DNA from: Pirellulales bacterium
Lineage (GTDB): Bacteria; Planctomycetota; Planctomycetia; Pirellulales; Thermoguttaceae
Assembly (NCBI GenBank): GCA_030605745.1
Contig: JAUWHT010000199.1
Span: 1-7,908, forward strand
Direction: 5' to 3'
Length of the DNA: 7,908 bases
A program made the translations under genes and the position numbers. Positions within the stretch are counted from its first letter, which is position 1. Every line of letters begins with the position of its first letter. Of this stretch, positions 1-6,410 are shown piece by piece. The notes under the pieces are model-generated. The model was not told the DNA's origin, searched no databases, and saw only the letters and a program-made list of their open reading frames with translations.

Positions 1-40
1 CCACCAACCAGGAAATCCAGACCGATCGAGATTCGGGTAC

Positions 41-69
41 TTGACCCTGTCTCGGATTTATGCGATACT
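41..69 (+). promoter_or_regulatory. candidate sigma70-type promoter with extended -10
   Basis: TTGACC at 41-46 (5 of 6 to TTGACA) is followed after exactly 17 bases by GATACT at 64-69 (4 of 6 to TATAAT). A TG at 61-62, one base before the -10 hexamer, gives the extended -10 motif. Transcription would start near 76 and run into a hairpin and then the GH123-like remnant. Seen: the motifs and spacing. Inferred: that it is active. Matches of this quality occur by chance, and promoter consensus in planctomycete-like bacteria is less well defined than in E. coli. Confidence 0.3.
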
Positions 70-83
70 AAGAATGATCGCTC

Positions 84-116
84 ATGGGTAACACTTCGGC
101 ACGGCCGAAGGCCCAT
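84..116. repeat. hairpin just upstream of the broken gene
   Basis: A perfect 7-bp stem (CTTCGGC at 94-100, GCCGAAG at 104-110) closes a 3-base loop. Outside it, ATGGG at 84-88 can pair with CCCAT at 112-116 across small internal loops. No T-run follows, so it does not look like an intrinsic terminator. It would lie at the start of any RNA made from the candidate promoter at 41-69, and it sits next to the point where homology to the GH123-like family begins, so it may also mark an old rearrangement junction. Confidence 0.4.
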
Positions 117-131
117 CAAGCGGTTGCGTGA

Positions 132-773
132 ACGGTTACCAAGGAACTGTACGTCTACGGTATCGACGAGGCGCGCGGTGAGCGGCTCAAAGCCGAACGC
201 GAAGCGTTCAAGGCAGTACACGAAGCGGGTGCGAAGGTTTTTGTGGCTTGCCACGTGGGCGCGTTCGAGTTAGTCGGTGACCTGCTCGACTTGGCGATCT
301 GTGCCGGGAGACCGGTTCCCGCTGAAGCCGAGAAGTGGCACGGTGCCGGCCACAGAATCTTCAGCTACGCCAACCCGCAAGTGGGCCTCGAGCAGCCGGA
401 GACCTACCGCCGCAACTTCGGGCTGCTGATCTGGAAGGCGGGCTACGACGGGGCCTGCGACTATGCCTACCAGCACGGCTTCGGCCATGTCTGGGACGAC
501 TTCGACAGCAACAGGTACCGCGACCATAACTTCAGCTACCCCACCATCGACGGCGTGATCGACACCATCCAGTGGGAAGGTTTCCGCGAAGGCGTGGACG
601 ACGTGCGGTATCTAACCACGTTGCTCAGCGCGATCGAGAAAGCCAAAGCGAACCAGGACAAGCGACAACTCGCCTTGGAAGCAGAGAAATGGACGGCCAC
701 AATTGACCCCAGCGGCAACCTTGACAAGCTGCGAATGAAGATGATAGAATGGATTGTTCGACTGGGCAATTAA
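132..773 (+). pseudogene. 5'-truncated GH123/DUF4091-like glycoside hydrolase (C-terminal part)
   Basis: The frame is open from 132, just after an in-frame TGA at 129-131, to TAA at 771-773, about 213 codons. It reads like the C-terminal half of a DUF4091/GH123-type TIM-barrel protein: a strand ending YVYGIDEA (156-173, the expected active-site Asp-Glu pair), an alpha/beta stretch (AGAKVFVAC), a YRRNFGLLIWKAGYDGA segment, then the late DGVIDTIQWEGFREGVDDVRYL motif and a closing helix. Family members are normally several hundred residues long, so the N-terminal beta-sandwich and the first half of the barrel are missing. No ATG, GTG or TTG precedes the DEA motif in frame. The first conventional start is GTG 243, inside the barrel and without a Shine-Dalgarno site. 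None of the three forward frames in 1-131 continues the family, so one frameshift does not explain the loss. Probably non-functional. Family call fairly sure, exact subfamily not. Confidence 0.65.
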
Positions 774-778
774 AATAT

Positions 779-809
779 CCTCGTTCCCACGCGGAGCGGG
801 GGAACAAGG
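779..809. repeat. REP-like palindrome (CGTTCCCACGC type)
   Basis: Bases 779-792 pair with 796-809 as a 14-bp stem with 12 matched pairs (mismatches 789/799 and 782/806) and a 3-base GGA loop. The core CGTTCCCACGC is, from memory, a very common interspersed palindrome in planctomycete, cyanobacterial and some other genomes. It lies 5 bases after the upstream stop codon and upstream of the next gene's ribosome binding site, the usual intergenic position for such elements. No T-run follows. The annotated gene at 848 has an open reading frame extending back through it, which reads as an artefactual SHAERGN-type peptide and argues against the start at 749. Confidence 0.65.
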
Positions 810-833
810 GTAAGGCTATACAACAGCTAGTGC

Positions 834-843
834 AAAGGAGGTG
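834..843 (+). promoter_or_regulatory. near-perfect ribosome binding site fixing the start at 848
   Basis: AAAGGAGGTG is a full match to the anti-Shine-Dalgarno sequence, with 6 bases between AGGAGG (836-841) and the ATG at 848. It decides the start of the LamG/propeller gene: the in-frame ATG at 749 overlaps the upstream gene, lacks such a site and would put the palindrome at 779-809 into the protein, whereas 848 is followed directly by a signal peptide. A TATACA at 817-822 could be a -10 element, but I see no convincing -35. Confidence 0.75.
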
Positions 844-847
844 TGAG

Positions 848-2635
848 ATGAGACAACTGACTCTGACATGCGTTGGAATCCTATTGGGATTCTGGGGGCA
901 ACATACCGATGCGGTGCTTGGCGGGCAGGAGAGCCCAGGGCCCGAAGGCGGCGAGAAAAAGGCCCTTGTCGCTTACTGGAAATTGAAAGGAGACTGCCGC
1001 GACTATTCGGGCAATGCGAACCACGGGGTCAGTCACGGGGTTAACCTCGACACGGCGGAGTTCAATGGCAGAAATGCGTATGTAGAGGTGGCCGACGGCC
1101 CTTCACTTGATTTTGGGACAGGCGATTTCTCGATCTCTGTCTGGGTCTGCACGAAAAAGGACCTGGACGATGTGATCGGGGATGTCTTGAGCAAGTACGA
1201 TCCCTCAAAGCGAAAAGGACTGACGCTCAGCATCAAGGCCAGCTCGGGCGGCTACCAGTCTCAGGGTGACGACAAGCACGTTTACTTCGGCATCGACAAC
1301 GACAAGCTGAGCGACTGGCAGGACTGCGGCAGACCGAACGAAACCAGTAATTACGTGAGCAACTCGCTGACCGTTTTTCGCGGCAAGTTGTACGCCGCAA
1401 CAATCGACGCGCAGAAGCAGGAAGACTGGTGCCACGTCTACCGCTACGAAGGTGGGCAGAAGTGGACCGATTGCGGAAGGGTCGGCAGCGGCAAGACCAC
1501 GGGCGTCATGCCGCTGATCGTCCATGACGGAAACCTGTACGCGGCAACGTGCACGTACGACTGGACTCGCCGTGGTACGGGAGACTACGACTATTGCCGC
1601 GTCTACTGCTACGAAGGCGGCAAGAAGTGGAGAGACTGCGGCCAGCCCGGCGATAATCGCGCAGTGGTCTGCATGGCATCCTTTCAGGGTAAGCTCTACG
1701 TTGGCGGCGGCAACGAAGCCAGCGGTGTGTTCGTCTATGAGGGCGGCAAGAAATGGCGGGCTTCCAAAATGTTCCCGAAGGGACCGCGGGTGGTGCAGTG
1801 CTTCCCCCACGCCATGGGTGTCCACGATGGCAAACTCTACGTCGCCATGCAGTCCGCTTACTGCTTCGACGGCGAAAAATGGCAATATGTCGGGATCCCA
1901 GCCGGCCATACTTCAGAACACCTCCTGCCGCGGCTTCAGTGTCATTCCCTGGAGGTGTACCAGGGAAAGCTCCACCTGGGCAATTGGCCGGAAGGCAGAG
2001 TGGTGCAGTACCAAGGCGGCCGGAAGTGGGAAGATCGCGGCCGGCTCGCGGATGGCACCGAAATTAACGCCTTGACGGTCTACAACGGCAAGCTCTACGG
2101 CGGCTCCATACCCAGGGCCGAAGTTACTCGCTACGAAGGCGGCAACTTCTGGACCTCGATGAAAAGGTTCTTCTCGCCCGAAGGATGGGTGCCTGTGCTC
2201 ATCGGCGCTTCCCGCGAGCAAGTCAACGAGTGGACCAGGGCAACCAGCCTGACGGTTTATGGTGGCAGGCTATTTGCCAGCATCGGTAGTTGCACCAGTT
2301 CTATATTAGATGCTCCTGCCGACGTCCGCGGCAAGGTCTTTTCAATGGAAGCAGGCAAATGTGTCTCGTATGACGACGACCTTGGCCCCGGATGGAAGCA
2401 CATCGCGGCAATAAGAGAAAAAGGCCGCTTGAAGCTGTACATCAACGGTCAACTCGAGGCCACCTCATCGCCTTTCGATCCAAGAGAGTATGATATTTCG
2501 ACGAACGAGCCGTTGAAGATCGGCTTCGGCGAGATGGATTACTTCTCCGGCAAGATCAGGGAACTGCGCCTCTACAACAGGGCATTGAGTGGCGGCGAAA
2601 TAGAAAAGTTGTCCAGCGAAGAAAAACCATTCTAG
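848..2635 (+). CDS. secreted LamG-domain protein with an inserted seven-bladed beta-propeller
   Basis: 595 residues, probably exported. Residues 1-22 look like a Sec signal peptide (short basic start, hydrophobic LTLTCVGILLGFWG, possible cleavage after TDA). I see no proper lipobox. Residues about 38-152 are the first half of a LamG/concanavalin-like jelly-roll (VAYWKLKGDCRDYSGNANHG, AEFNGRNAYVEV, DFSISVWV). Residues about 515-589 are its second half (GWKHIAAI, LKLYINGQLEA, LKIGFG, FSGKIRELRLYNRALSGGEI). Between them lie seven repeats beginning at Trp157, 206, 261, 303, 345, 394 and 435, with the pattern W-x-DCG, then V-x-x-GKLY, then V-x-x-YEGG-K-W. These fit a kelch-like seven-bladed propeller nested inside the LamG fold. 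The likely role is extracellular carbohydrate or protein binding; no catalytic motif is recognised. It is the first gene of a probable operon, 27 bases before the DUF2961 gene. LamG assignment is firm, propeller assignment strong, ligand unknown. Confidence 0.88.
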   Translation: MRQLTLTCVGILLGFWGQHTDAVLGGQESPGPEGGEKKALVAYWKLKGDCRDYSGNANHGVSHGVNLDTAEFNGRNAYVEVADGPSLDFGTGDFSISVWVCTKKDLDDVIGDVLSKYDPSKRKGLTLSIKASSGGYQSQGDDKHVYFGIDNDKLSDWQDCGRPNETSNYVSNSLTVFRGKLYAATIDAQKQEDWCHVYRYEGGQKWTDCGRVGSGKTTGVMPLIVHDGNLYAATCTYDWTRRGTGDYDYCRVYCYEGGKKWRDCGQPGDNRAVVCMASFQGKLYVGGGNEASGVFVYEGGKKWRASKMFPKGPRVVQCFPHAMGVHDGKLYVAMQSAYCFDGEKWQYVGIPAGHTSEHLLPRLQCHSLEVYQGKLHLGNWPEGRVVQYQGGRKWEDRGRLADGTEINALTVYNGKLYGGSIPRAEVTRYEGGNFWTSMKRFFSPEGWVPVLIGASREQVNEWTRATSLTVYGGRLFASIGSCTSSILDAPADVRGKVFSMEAGKCVSYDDDLGPGWKHIAAIREKGRLKLYINGQLEATSSPFDPREYDISTNEPLKIGFGEMDYFSGKIRELRLYNRALSGGEIEKLSSEEKPF

Positions 2636-2662
2636 TCGCAAAAAGGGGACAGGAGAACCATT

Positions 2663-4792
2663 ATGAGCGAGAGAATTGCCCGAGGAATGGCATGGCGTAA
2701 GTTTTTGTGTGTCGTTGGCTTCGTTCTGTTCTCCGGAGCCTCCAGCGTCTGTGGCGCCAAGGAAGCCACGATGCCGCGGCCGGGATTCGACGCCATGGAG
2801 AAGGTCGAGTCGTTGCCGCTACTGCCGGGCAGCGGAACGCAGACACGGCAGTTCATTTCCTACGACCCATCCGGCGGCAACGACGATGGCCAGTTTGTCA
2901 AGACCTGCACGCGGTACATCGATTCTAATGGCGACCACGTCATCTTCGATGAATACGGGCCGGGCTGCCTGTACCGTCAGCAGATGAACCTCTGGATGTC
3001 ACCTCTCGACCCAACCCGAATGCGGATTCGCTACTACTTCGATGACGAAAAAAAGCCGCGTATTGATATGACGATTGATCAGTTTTGGGGACGGAAGGGC
3101 TACACGGAACCGTTCACGCCACCGCTGAGCTATTTCGATGACCTCCCCAAGAATCCGCACTACAACTACTTCGACCGGATGGGCGTTTGTTACTATCCGC
3201 TGTCTTTCCGGAAGCGGCTGAGAGTCACGCTGTCGCAGGCGATCCCGAAGGATGGAGAGAAACGACGCGACTACTCCAAGTGCTGGTATCAATACACCTA
3301 CATTCTGTATCCTGCTGATACCCCGGTGGCGACGTGGAAAGGACCAGAGGAAGATGCGACAGCGGTCCGTGCCCAGTGGAATAACCCGGGCAAGGACCCC
3401 AAACCGGCTGATGGCAACATGTCGATCACAAAAGCGATCTCGCTACGGAAGGGCCAACGCGCAGAGGTTCTCAACCTGAAAGGCGAGGGATCGATCACGA
3501 GCATCCGCTTTACGATCAAGCCCTACAACTACGAGACGCTCTATAAGACCGTCATCCGAATCTTTTGGGACGACCAGAACGAGCCGGCGGTCGATCTCCC
3601 ACTCGTATATCTCTTTGGGGGAGGCGGTGCCCTGTCTAAGGCCAACAAGCAGGTGTGGGATTTGGACTTCTCCACACTCCTCTACGGCTATAGTAAGACG
3701 AAAGGCGTCCTGTACAGCTATTGGCCTATGCCTTACTGGAAGTCTGCCCGCATTATCGTCGAGAACGGAAGCAACTCCGATATCGAAGAGTTGACCTGCG
3801 ACGTGACATACAAGCCCTCATCTGTTTTGCGATACTCTCGGAACAGGACGGGGTATTTCCACGCGAAGCGAACACTCGATTTGCAAAAGTCGAACTCCGG
3901 CCTGTTTACCAAGGCATTCGTGGAGGAGGGATACGGAAAGGTGGTAGGATTGACCTTCTTCACAAAGGACTGGTCCTGTGATGGTGACGAGTTTACTTTC
4001 ATTGACGGTAGCGGGACGCCCCAGATACATGGTGACGGATCGGAAGATGACCACAATGCCGCATGGGGCGGCGACCGTTACTACAAGCAACTCTGGGGCA
4101 GCTTCACCCGCCATGGTGATTTCAGAGGCATCCAACAGGACTATCGTATCTACATGAACGACTCGTACGTGTTCCACCGGGACATCAAAATCACCTACGA
4201 GTGCTCCCCGCACAGGGACAGAGCTCGGACCGACTGCACGGTGTTCTACTACAAGTATAATGCGGAATACTGCAATTTGAAGGAGACCGATTGTGTTGAC
4301 GTCGGCAACAAAGAGTCCGAAACGGCTCACGACTACCAAATCGAAGGGCAAACGTGGCAGGGAACCATCACAAGCAGTTATGATGGCTACGAGAAGATGC
4401 GCAACTATCATCAGGTGAAAGATGATGGGCGATCTTTTACCGGTGCGAGCACGTTCACAGTTATGATCGATCCGGACAACGACGGCGTCCGGCTCCGTCG
4501 CAGGGCAAACCGTTCGGCGAATGGACTGCAGTTGGCAAAGGTGTACGTGGATGGGGTGGAGGTAAATGAACGCCCATGGTATCTGTGCGATCTTTCCACG
4601 GCCCCTCAGAACCAAGCTTGGCGCGACACAGACTACGACATACCCGCGACATACACCAAAGGCAAACAGAACATCCGTGTCAGGATCGAGTACGTGTCTG
4701 CCAAAGATCCAAAGCTGGGTATCAGTGAGTTTTTCTACAGAGTTTTCTGCTTTGGCTTGGCGCCCGTACCGAAACCGAAAAAGGGCGCATAA
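2663..4792 (+). CDS. secreted DUF2961 (GH172-like) protein with duplicated jelly-roll
   Basis: 709 residues. AGGAG at 2651-2655, 7 bases before the ATG, supports this start; Met8 of the MAWRK stretch is an alternative. A Sec signal peptide spans about residues 1-32 (WRKFLCVVGFVLFSGASSVCGA). Residues about 60-220 hold the DUF2961 opening (ISYDPSGGNDDG, EYGPGCLYR, MRIRYYFDDEKKPRIDM). Residues about 255-385 repeat the same plan (LKGEGSITSIRF, VIRIFWDDQNEPAVDLPL, YSYWPMPYWKSARIIVEN). Residues about 395-535 form the core with CDGDEFTFIDG and IHGDGSEDD. Residues about 555-709 look like a further beta-sandwich (GVRLRRRANRSANGLQLAKV). Some DUF2961 members are GH172 glycosidases acting on fructofuranosyl or arabinofuranosyl linkages. 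As I recall, two Glu 21 residues apart are catalytic there; here those positions appear to be Asp440 and Glu461. The substrate is unknown. Codon use looks less GC-rich than in the oxidoreductase gene. Family firm, activity inferred. Confidence 0.85.
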   Translation: MSERIARGMAWRKFLCVVGFVLFSGASSVCGAKEATMPRPGFDAMEKVESLPLLPGSGTQTRQFISYDPSGGNDDGQFVKTCTRYIDSNGDHVIFDEYGPGCLYRQQMNLWMSPLDPTRMRIRYYFDDEKKPRIDMTIDQFWGRKGYTEPFTPPLSYFDDLPKNPHYNYFDRMGVCYYPLSFRKRLRVTLSQAIPKDGEKRRDYSKCWYQYTYILYPADTPVATWKGPEEDATAVRAQWNNPGKDPKPADGNMSITKAISLRKGQRAEVLNLKGEGSITSIRFTIKPYNYETLYKTVIRIFWDDQNEPAVDLPLVYLFGGGGALSKANKQVWDLDFSTLLYGYSKTKGVLYSYWPMPYWKSARIIVENGSNSDIEELTCDVTYKPSSVLRYSRNRTGYFHAKRTLDLQKSNSGLFTKAFVEEGYGKVVGLTFFTKDWSCDGDEFTFIDGSGTPQIHGDGSEDDHNAAWGGDRYYKQLWGSFTRHGDFRGIQQDYRIYMNDSYVFHRDIKITYECSPHRDRARTDCTVFYYKYNAEYCNLKETDCVDVGNKESETAHDYQIEGQTWQGTITSSYDGYEKMRNYHQVKDDGRSFTGASTFTVMIDPDNDGVRLRRRANRSANGLQLAKVYVDGVEVNERPWYLCDLSTAPQNQAWRDTDYDIPATYTKGKQNIRVRIEYVSAKDPKLGISEFFYRVFCFGLAPVPKPKKGA

Positions 4793-4807
4793 AAATTGCG
4801 CATAAAA
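4785..4807 (+). repeat. 10-bp direct repeat at the end of the DUF2961 gene
   Basis: GCGCATAAAA occurs at 4785-4794 and again at 4798-4807, a 13-base period. The first copy supplies the gene's TAA stop (4790-4792); the second lies in the spacer. It could be a small local duplication. Its size allows chance occurrence, and no function is evident. Confidence 0.5.
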
Positions 4808-4848
4808 GCTGTCAGGAACCTTTTCCCCTCCAACAGGAGAACATCGCA

Positions 4849-6156
4849 ATGAGCAAGAGCATTACCCGACGTACGTTCACCAAGGCCACCGCCGCGGCCA
4901 CGCTGGGGCTGGCCACCGCCGGGGCAACCAGGGTGCTGGGGGCCAACGACCGGATTCGGCTGGGAGTCATCGGTGTCGGCCTTCGCGGGGGCCAACTGAT
5001 GGACGCCTTCCTTCAGCACGACGACGCGCAGATCGTCGCGATGTGCGACGTCTGCAAGTCCACACTCGAACAGGCCAACCAGAAGTGGGCCGACGGCAAG
5101 GCGGCCACCTGCGGCGACTTCCGCAAGCTGATCGAGCGCAATGACGTCGATGCCGTGGTCGTTGCCACGCCCGACCACTGGCACGCCATCCAAATGATCA
5201 CCGCTTGCGACGCCGGCAAGGACGTTTACTGCGAAAAACCGATGTCGAAAACCATCCATGAAGGCCGGCGGATGGTTGAAGCCGCGAAGCGCAACAACCG
5301 CGTGGTGCAGATCGGCACCCAGCGACGTTCCGCAAAGGTCTACGCCGAGGCGGCCGAGCTGATTGCCTCGGGCAAGTTGGGCAAAGTGACCGTGGGTCGA
5401 GCGTACAGCATCAGCAACATGTATCCCAAGGGCATGGGCAAGGCCAAACCGAGCAAGCCGCCCAACGACCTGGATTGGGACATGTGGCTCGGCCCGCGAC
5501 CGATGCGGCCTTATCAGAGCAACATCACCCCTTTCAAGTTCCGCTGGTGGAACTTGTACTCCTCGCACATAACTGACAACGGGACGCATTTTCTGGATAT
5601 AATGCGCTGGCTGATCGGCGATTTGGCCCCGGCGAGAATATGTGCCCTCGGCGGCAAGTACGCAGTCGACGACGACCGCACGATCCCCGACACCCTGGAA
5701 GCGATGTTCGAGTTCGCCTCAGGCCGGCTGATCATGTTCGCGACCTACGAAGCCAGCGGTCACCGGGGGCTGCCCCGCAGTGCGTTCGTCGAGCTGCGCG
5801 GCACCCAGGGCGCGCTGTACGCCAACACCGGCTGGCTCGAAGTGATGCCGGAGCGCGGCGGACGCTTCCAGGGCGACCGCAAACCTCGCATGGAGCCGAT
5901 CAAGAGAAAGTTCTCCGAACCCAGCCACACCGTCCAGCACACGCGGAACTTCCTCGACTGTGTGAAGTCGCGCGGCAAACCCAACGCCGACGTGGAAACC
6001 GGCCACCGCTCGACCACCATGAGCAACCTGGCAAATATCTCACTGGCCACACATTCACTGCTGCAGTGGGACGCCCAGCGGGAACGGATCACCAACAACC
6101 AGGCGGCCAACGAACTGCTGCACTACGAGTACCGCAAGCCGTGGAAGCTCGGGTAA
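4849..6156 (+). CDS. Tat-exported Gfo/Idh/MocA family oxidoreductase
   Basis: 435 residues. AGGAG at 4835-4839, 9 bases before the ATG, supports the start. Residues 1-32 are a twin-arginine signal (TRRTFTKA with Arg7-Arg8, then an Ala/Thr/Gly-rich stretch and VLGA), so the folded, cofactor-loaded enzyme is probably exported to the periplasm. Residues 36-47 form the NAD(P)-binding Rossmann motif (GVGLRG, 42-47). TPDHWH (107-112) and CEKPMSK (128-134) are family signatures; Lys130 of EKP is the usual active-site lysine. DWDMWLGP (209-216) and DNGTHFLD (243-250, with His247 and Asp250) are typical of the planctomycete Tat subgroup. The family oxidises or reduces sugars and polyols. Relatives include NAD-dependent GH109 glycosidases and enzymes making 3-keto-glycosides, so it may act on a glycoside rather than a free sugar. 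It follows the DUF2961 gene by 56 bases, probably on one mRNA. Fold and export confident, substrate unknown. Confidence 0.93.
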   Translation: MSKSITRRTFTKATAAATLGLATAGATRVLGANDRIRLGVIGVGLRGGQLMDAFLQHDDAQIVAMCDVCKSTLEQANQKWADGKAATCGDFRKLIERNDVDAVVVATPDHWHAIQMITACDAGKDVYCEKPMSKTIHEGRRMVEAAKRNNRVVQIGTQRRSAKVYAEAAELIASGKLGKVTVGRAYSISNMYPKGMGKAKPSKPPNDLDWDMWLGPRPMRPYQSNITPFKFRWWNLYSSHITDNGTHFLDIMRWLIGDLAPARICALGGKYAVDDDRTIPDTLEAMFEFASGRLIMFATYEASGHRGLPRSAFVELRGTQGALYANTGWLEVMPERGGRFQGDRKPRMEPIKRKFSEPSHTVQHTRNFLDCVKSRGKPNADVETGHRSTTMSNLANISLATHSLLQWDAQRERITNNQAANELLHYEYRKPWKLG

Positions 6157-6166
6157 GTCCTATCGC

Positions 6167-6194
6167 GGCTTGCGGCCGCAACCCAAGCCTGTTT
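6167..6194 (+). terminator. weak terminator candidate after the oxidoreductase gene
   Basis: GGCTTG at 6167-6172 pairs with CAAGCC at 6184-6189 around an 11-base loop, followed by TGTTT. A perfect 12-base palindrome TTGCGGCCGCAA (6170-6181) overlaps and would compete. The stem is short and the T-run poor, so this is only a possible end of the operon transcript, 11 bases after the stop codon. Confidence 0.2.
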
Positions 6195-6243
6195 AGGACC
6201 CGGCGGTACGCCGGGGCCGCCGCCGTACCGGCGGCGGCTAAAC
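6191..6243. repeat. 53-base compound palindrome, REP/MITE-like
   Basis: The outer arms GTTTAG (6191-6196) and CTAAAC (6238-6243) are perfect inverted copies. The inner arms CGGTAC (6204-6209) and GTACCG (6225-6230) also pair, giving a long imperfect stem around a 15-base GC-only loop. The same DNA can fold instead as two adjacent perfect hairpins: 6199-6205 with 6209-6215 (7 bp, loop GTA) and 6216-6225 with 6229-6238 (10 bp, loop TAC). From memory, GC-rich palindromes flanked by CTAAA are common between genes in planctomycete genomes. There is no T-run. Confidence 0.7.
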
Positions 6244-6390
6244 ATGCGTGCAAAACGTTCCGTTCATTCGGAGTCGCCTCCCACAAGAGGATTTCGAAGC
6301 GGCTCCCCTTTCGGCAGTTGTGGCCCTGTGGTAATGTACCGTCAGTGCTGGAGTTTGCCGGTGTTCGACCTTATTGACACGGTTGGAGAA

Positions 6391-6410
6391 CCCCCGGCTT
6401 CCGCCGGGGG
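6391..6410. repeat. perfect GC-rich hairpin ending in GGCTAA, REP-like
   Basis: CCCCCGGC (6391-6398) and GCCGGGGG (6403-6410) form a perfect 8-bp stem with a TTCC loop, followed by CTAAGG. On the other strand it begins TTAGCCCCCGGCGGAAGC, a form I recall as a frequent planctomycete intergenic palindrome. It shares the GGCTAA edge with the element ending at 6243. The AAGG just after it (6413-6416) could act as a ribosome binding site for the alternative start at 6423. Confidence 0.7.

Noticed and set aside
1..131. Simple frameshift joining the region to the GH123-like remnant
   Set aside because: All three forward frames were translated by eye; none shows family sequence and two are interrupted by stops.
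749..847. Upstream ATG extension of the LamG gene by 33 residues
   Set aside because: It overlaps the preceding frame, translates the palindrome, lacks a ribosome binding site and would bury the signal peptide; ATG 848 has a near-perfect site.
848..940. Lipoprotein signal in the LamG protein
   Set aside because: The only early cysteine (residue 8, in TLTC) does not fit the lipobox pattern and is too close to the N terminus.
1205..1909. 234-codon open frame on the minus strand opposite the propeller
   Set aside because: It is an antisense reflection of the repeated blade codons, with no start signal or known motif.
3818..4849. 343-codon open frame on the minus strand opposite the DUF2961 gene
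   Set aside because: It has no ribosome binding site or recognisable protein motif. It lies almost entirely opposite a gene with firm family motifs and its length is explained by GC-biased codon positions.
4735..5589. 284-codon open frame on the minus strand across the DUF2961/oxidoreductase junction
   Set aside because: Its sequence is low-complexity Val/Ala/Gly/Arg of the kind produced opposite GC-rich genes, and it conflicts with the well-supported oxidoreductase gene.
5640..6377. Out-of-frame + strand open frame running past the oxidoreductase stop into the intergenic gap
   Set aside because: Arg/Pro-rich shadow composition, no ribosome binding site, and its tail beyond 6156 is translated palindrome DNA.
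6374..6379. TTGACA as a -35 element for the aminotransferase gene
   Set aside because: The hexamer 17 bases downstream is GCTTCC, inside a hairpin, and 16- or 18-base spacing gives nothing better.
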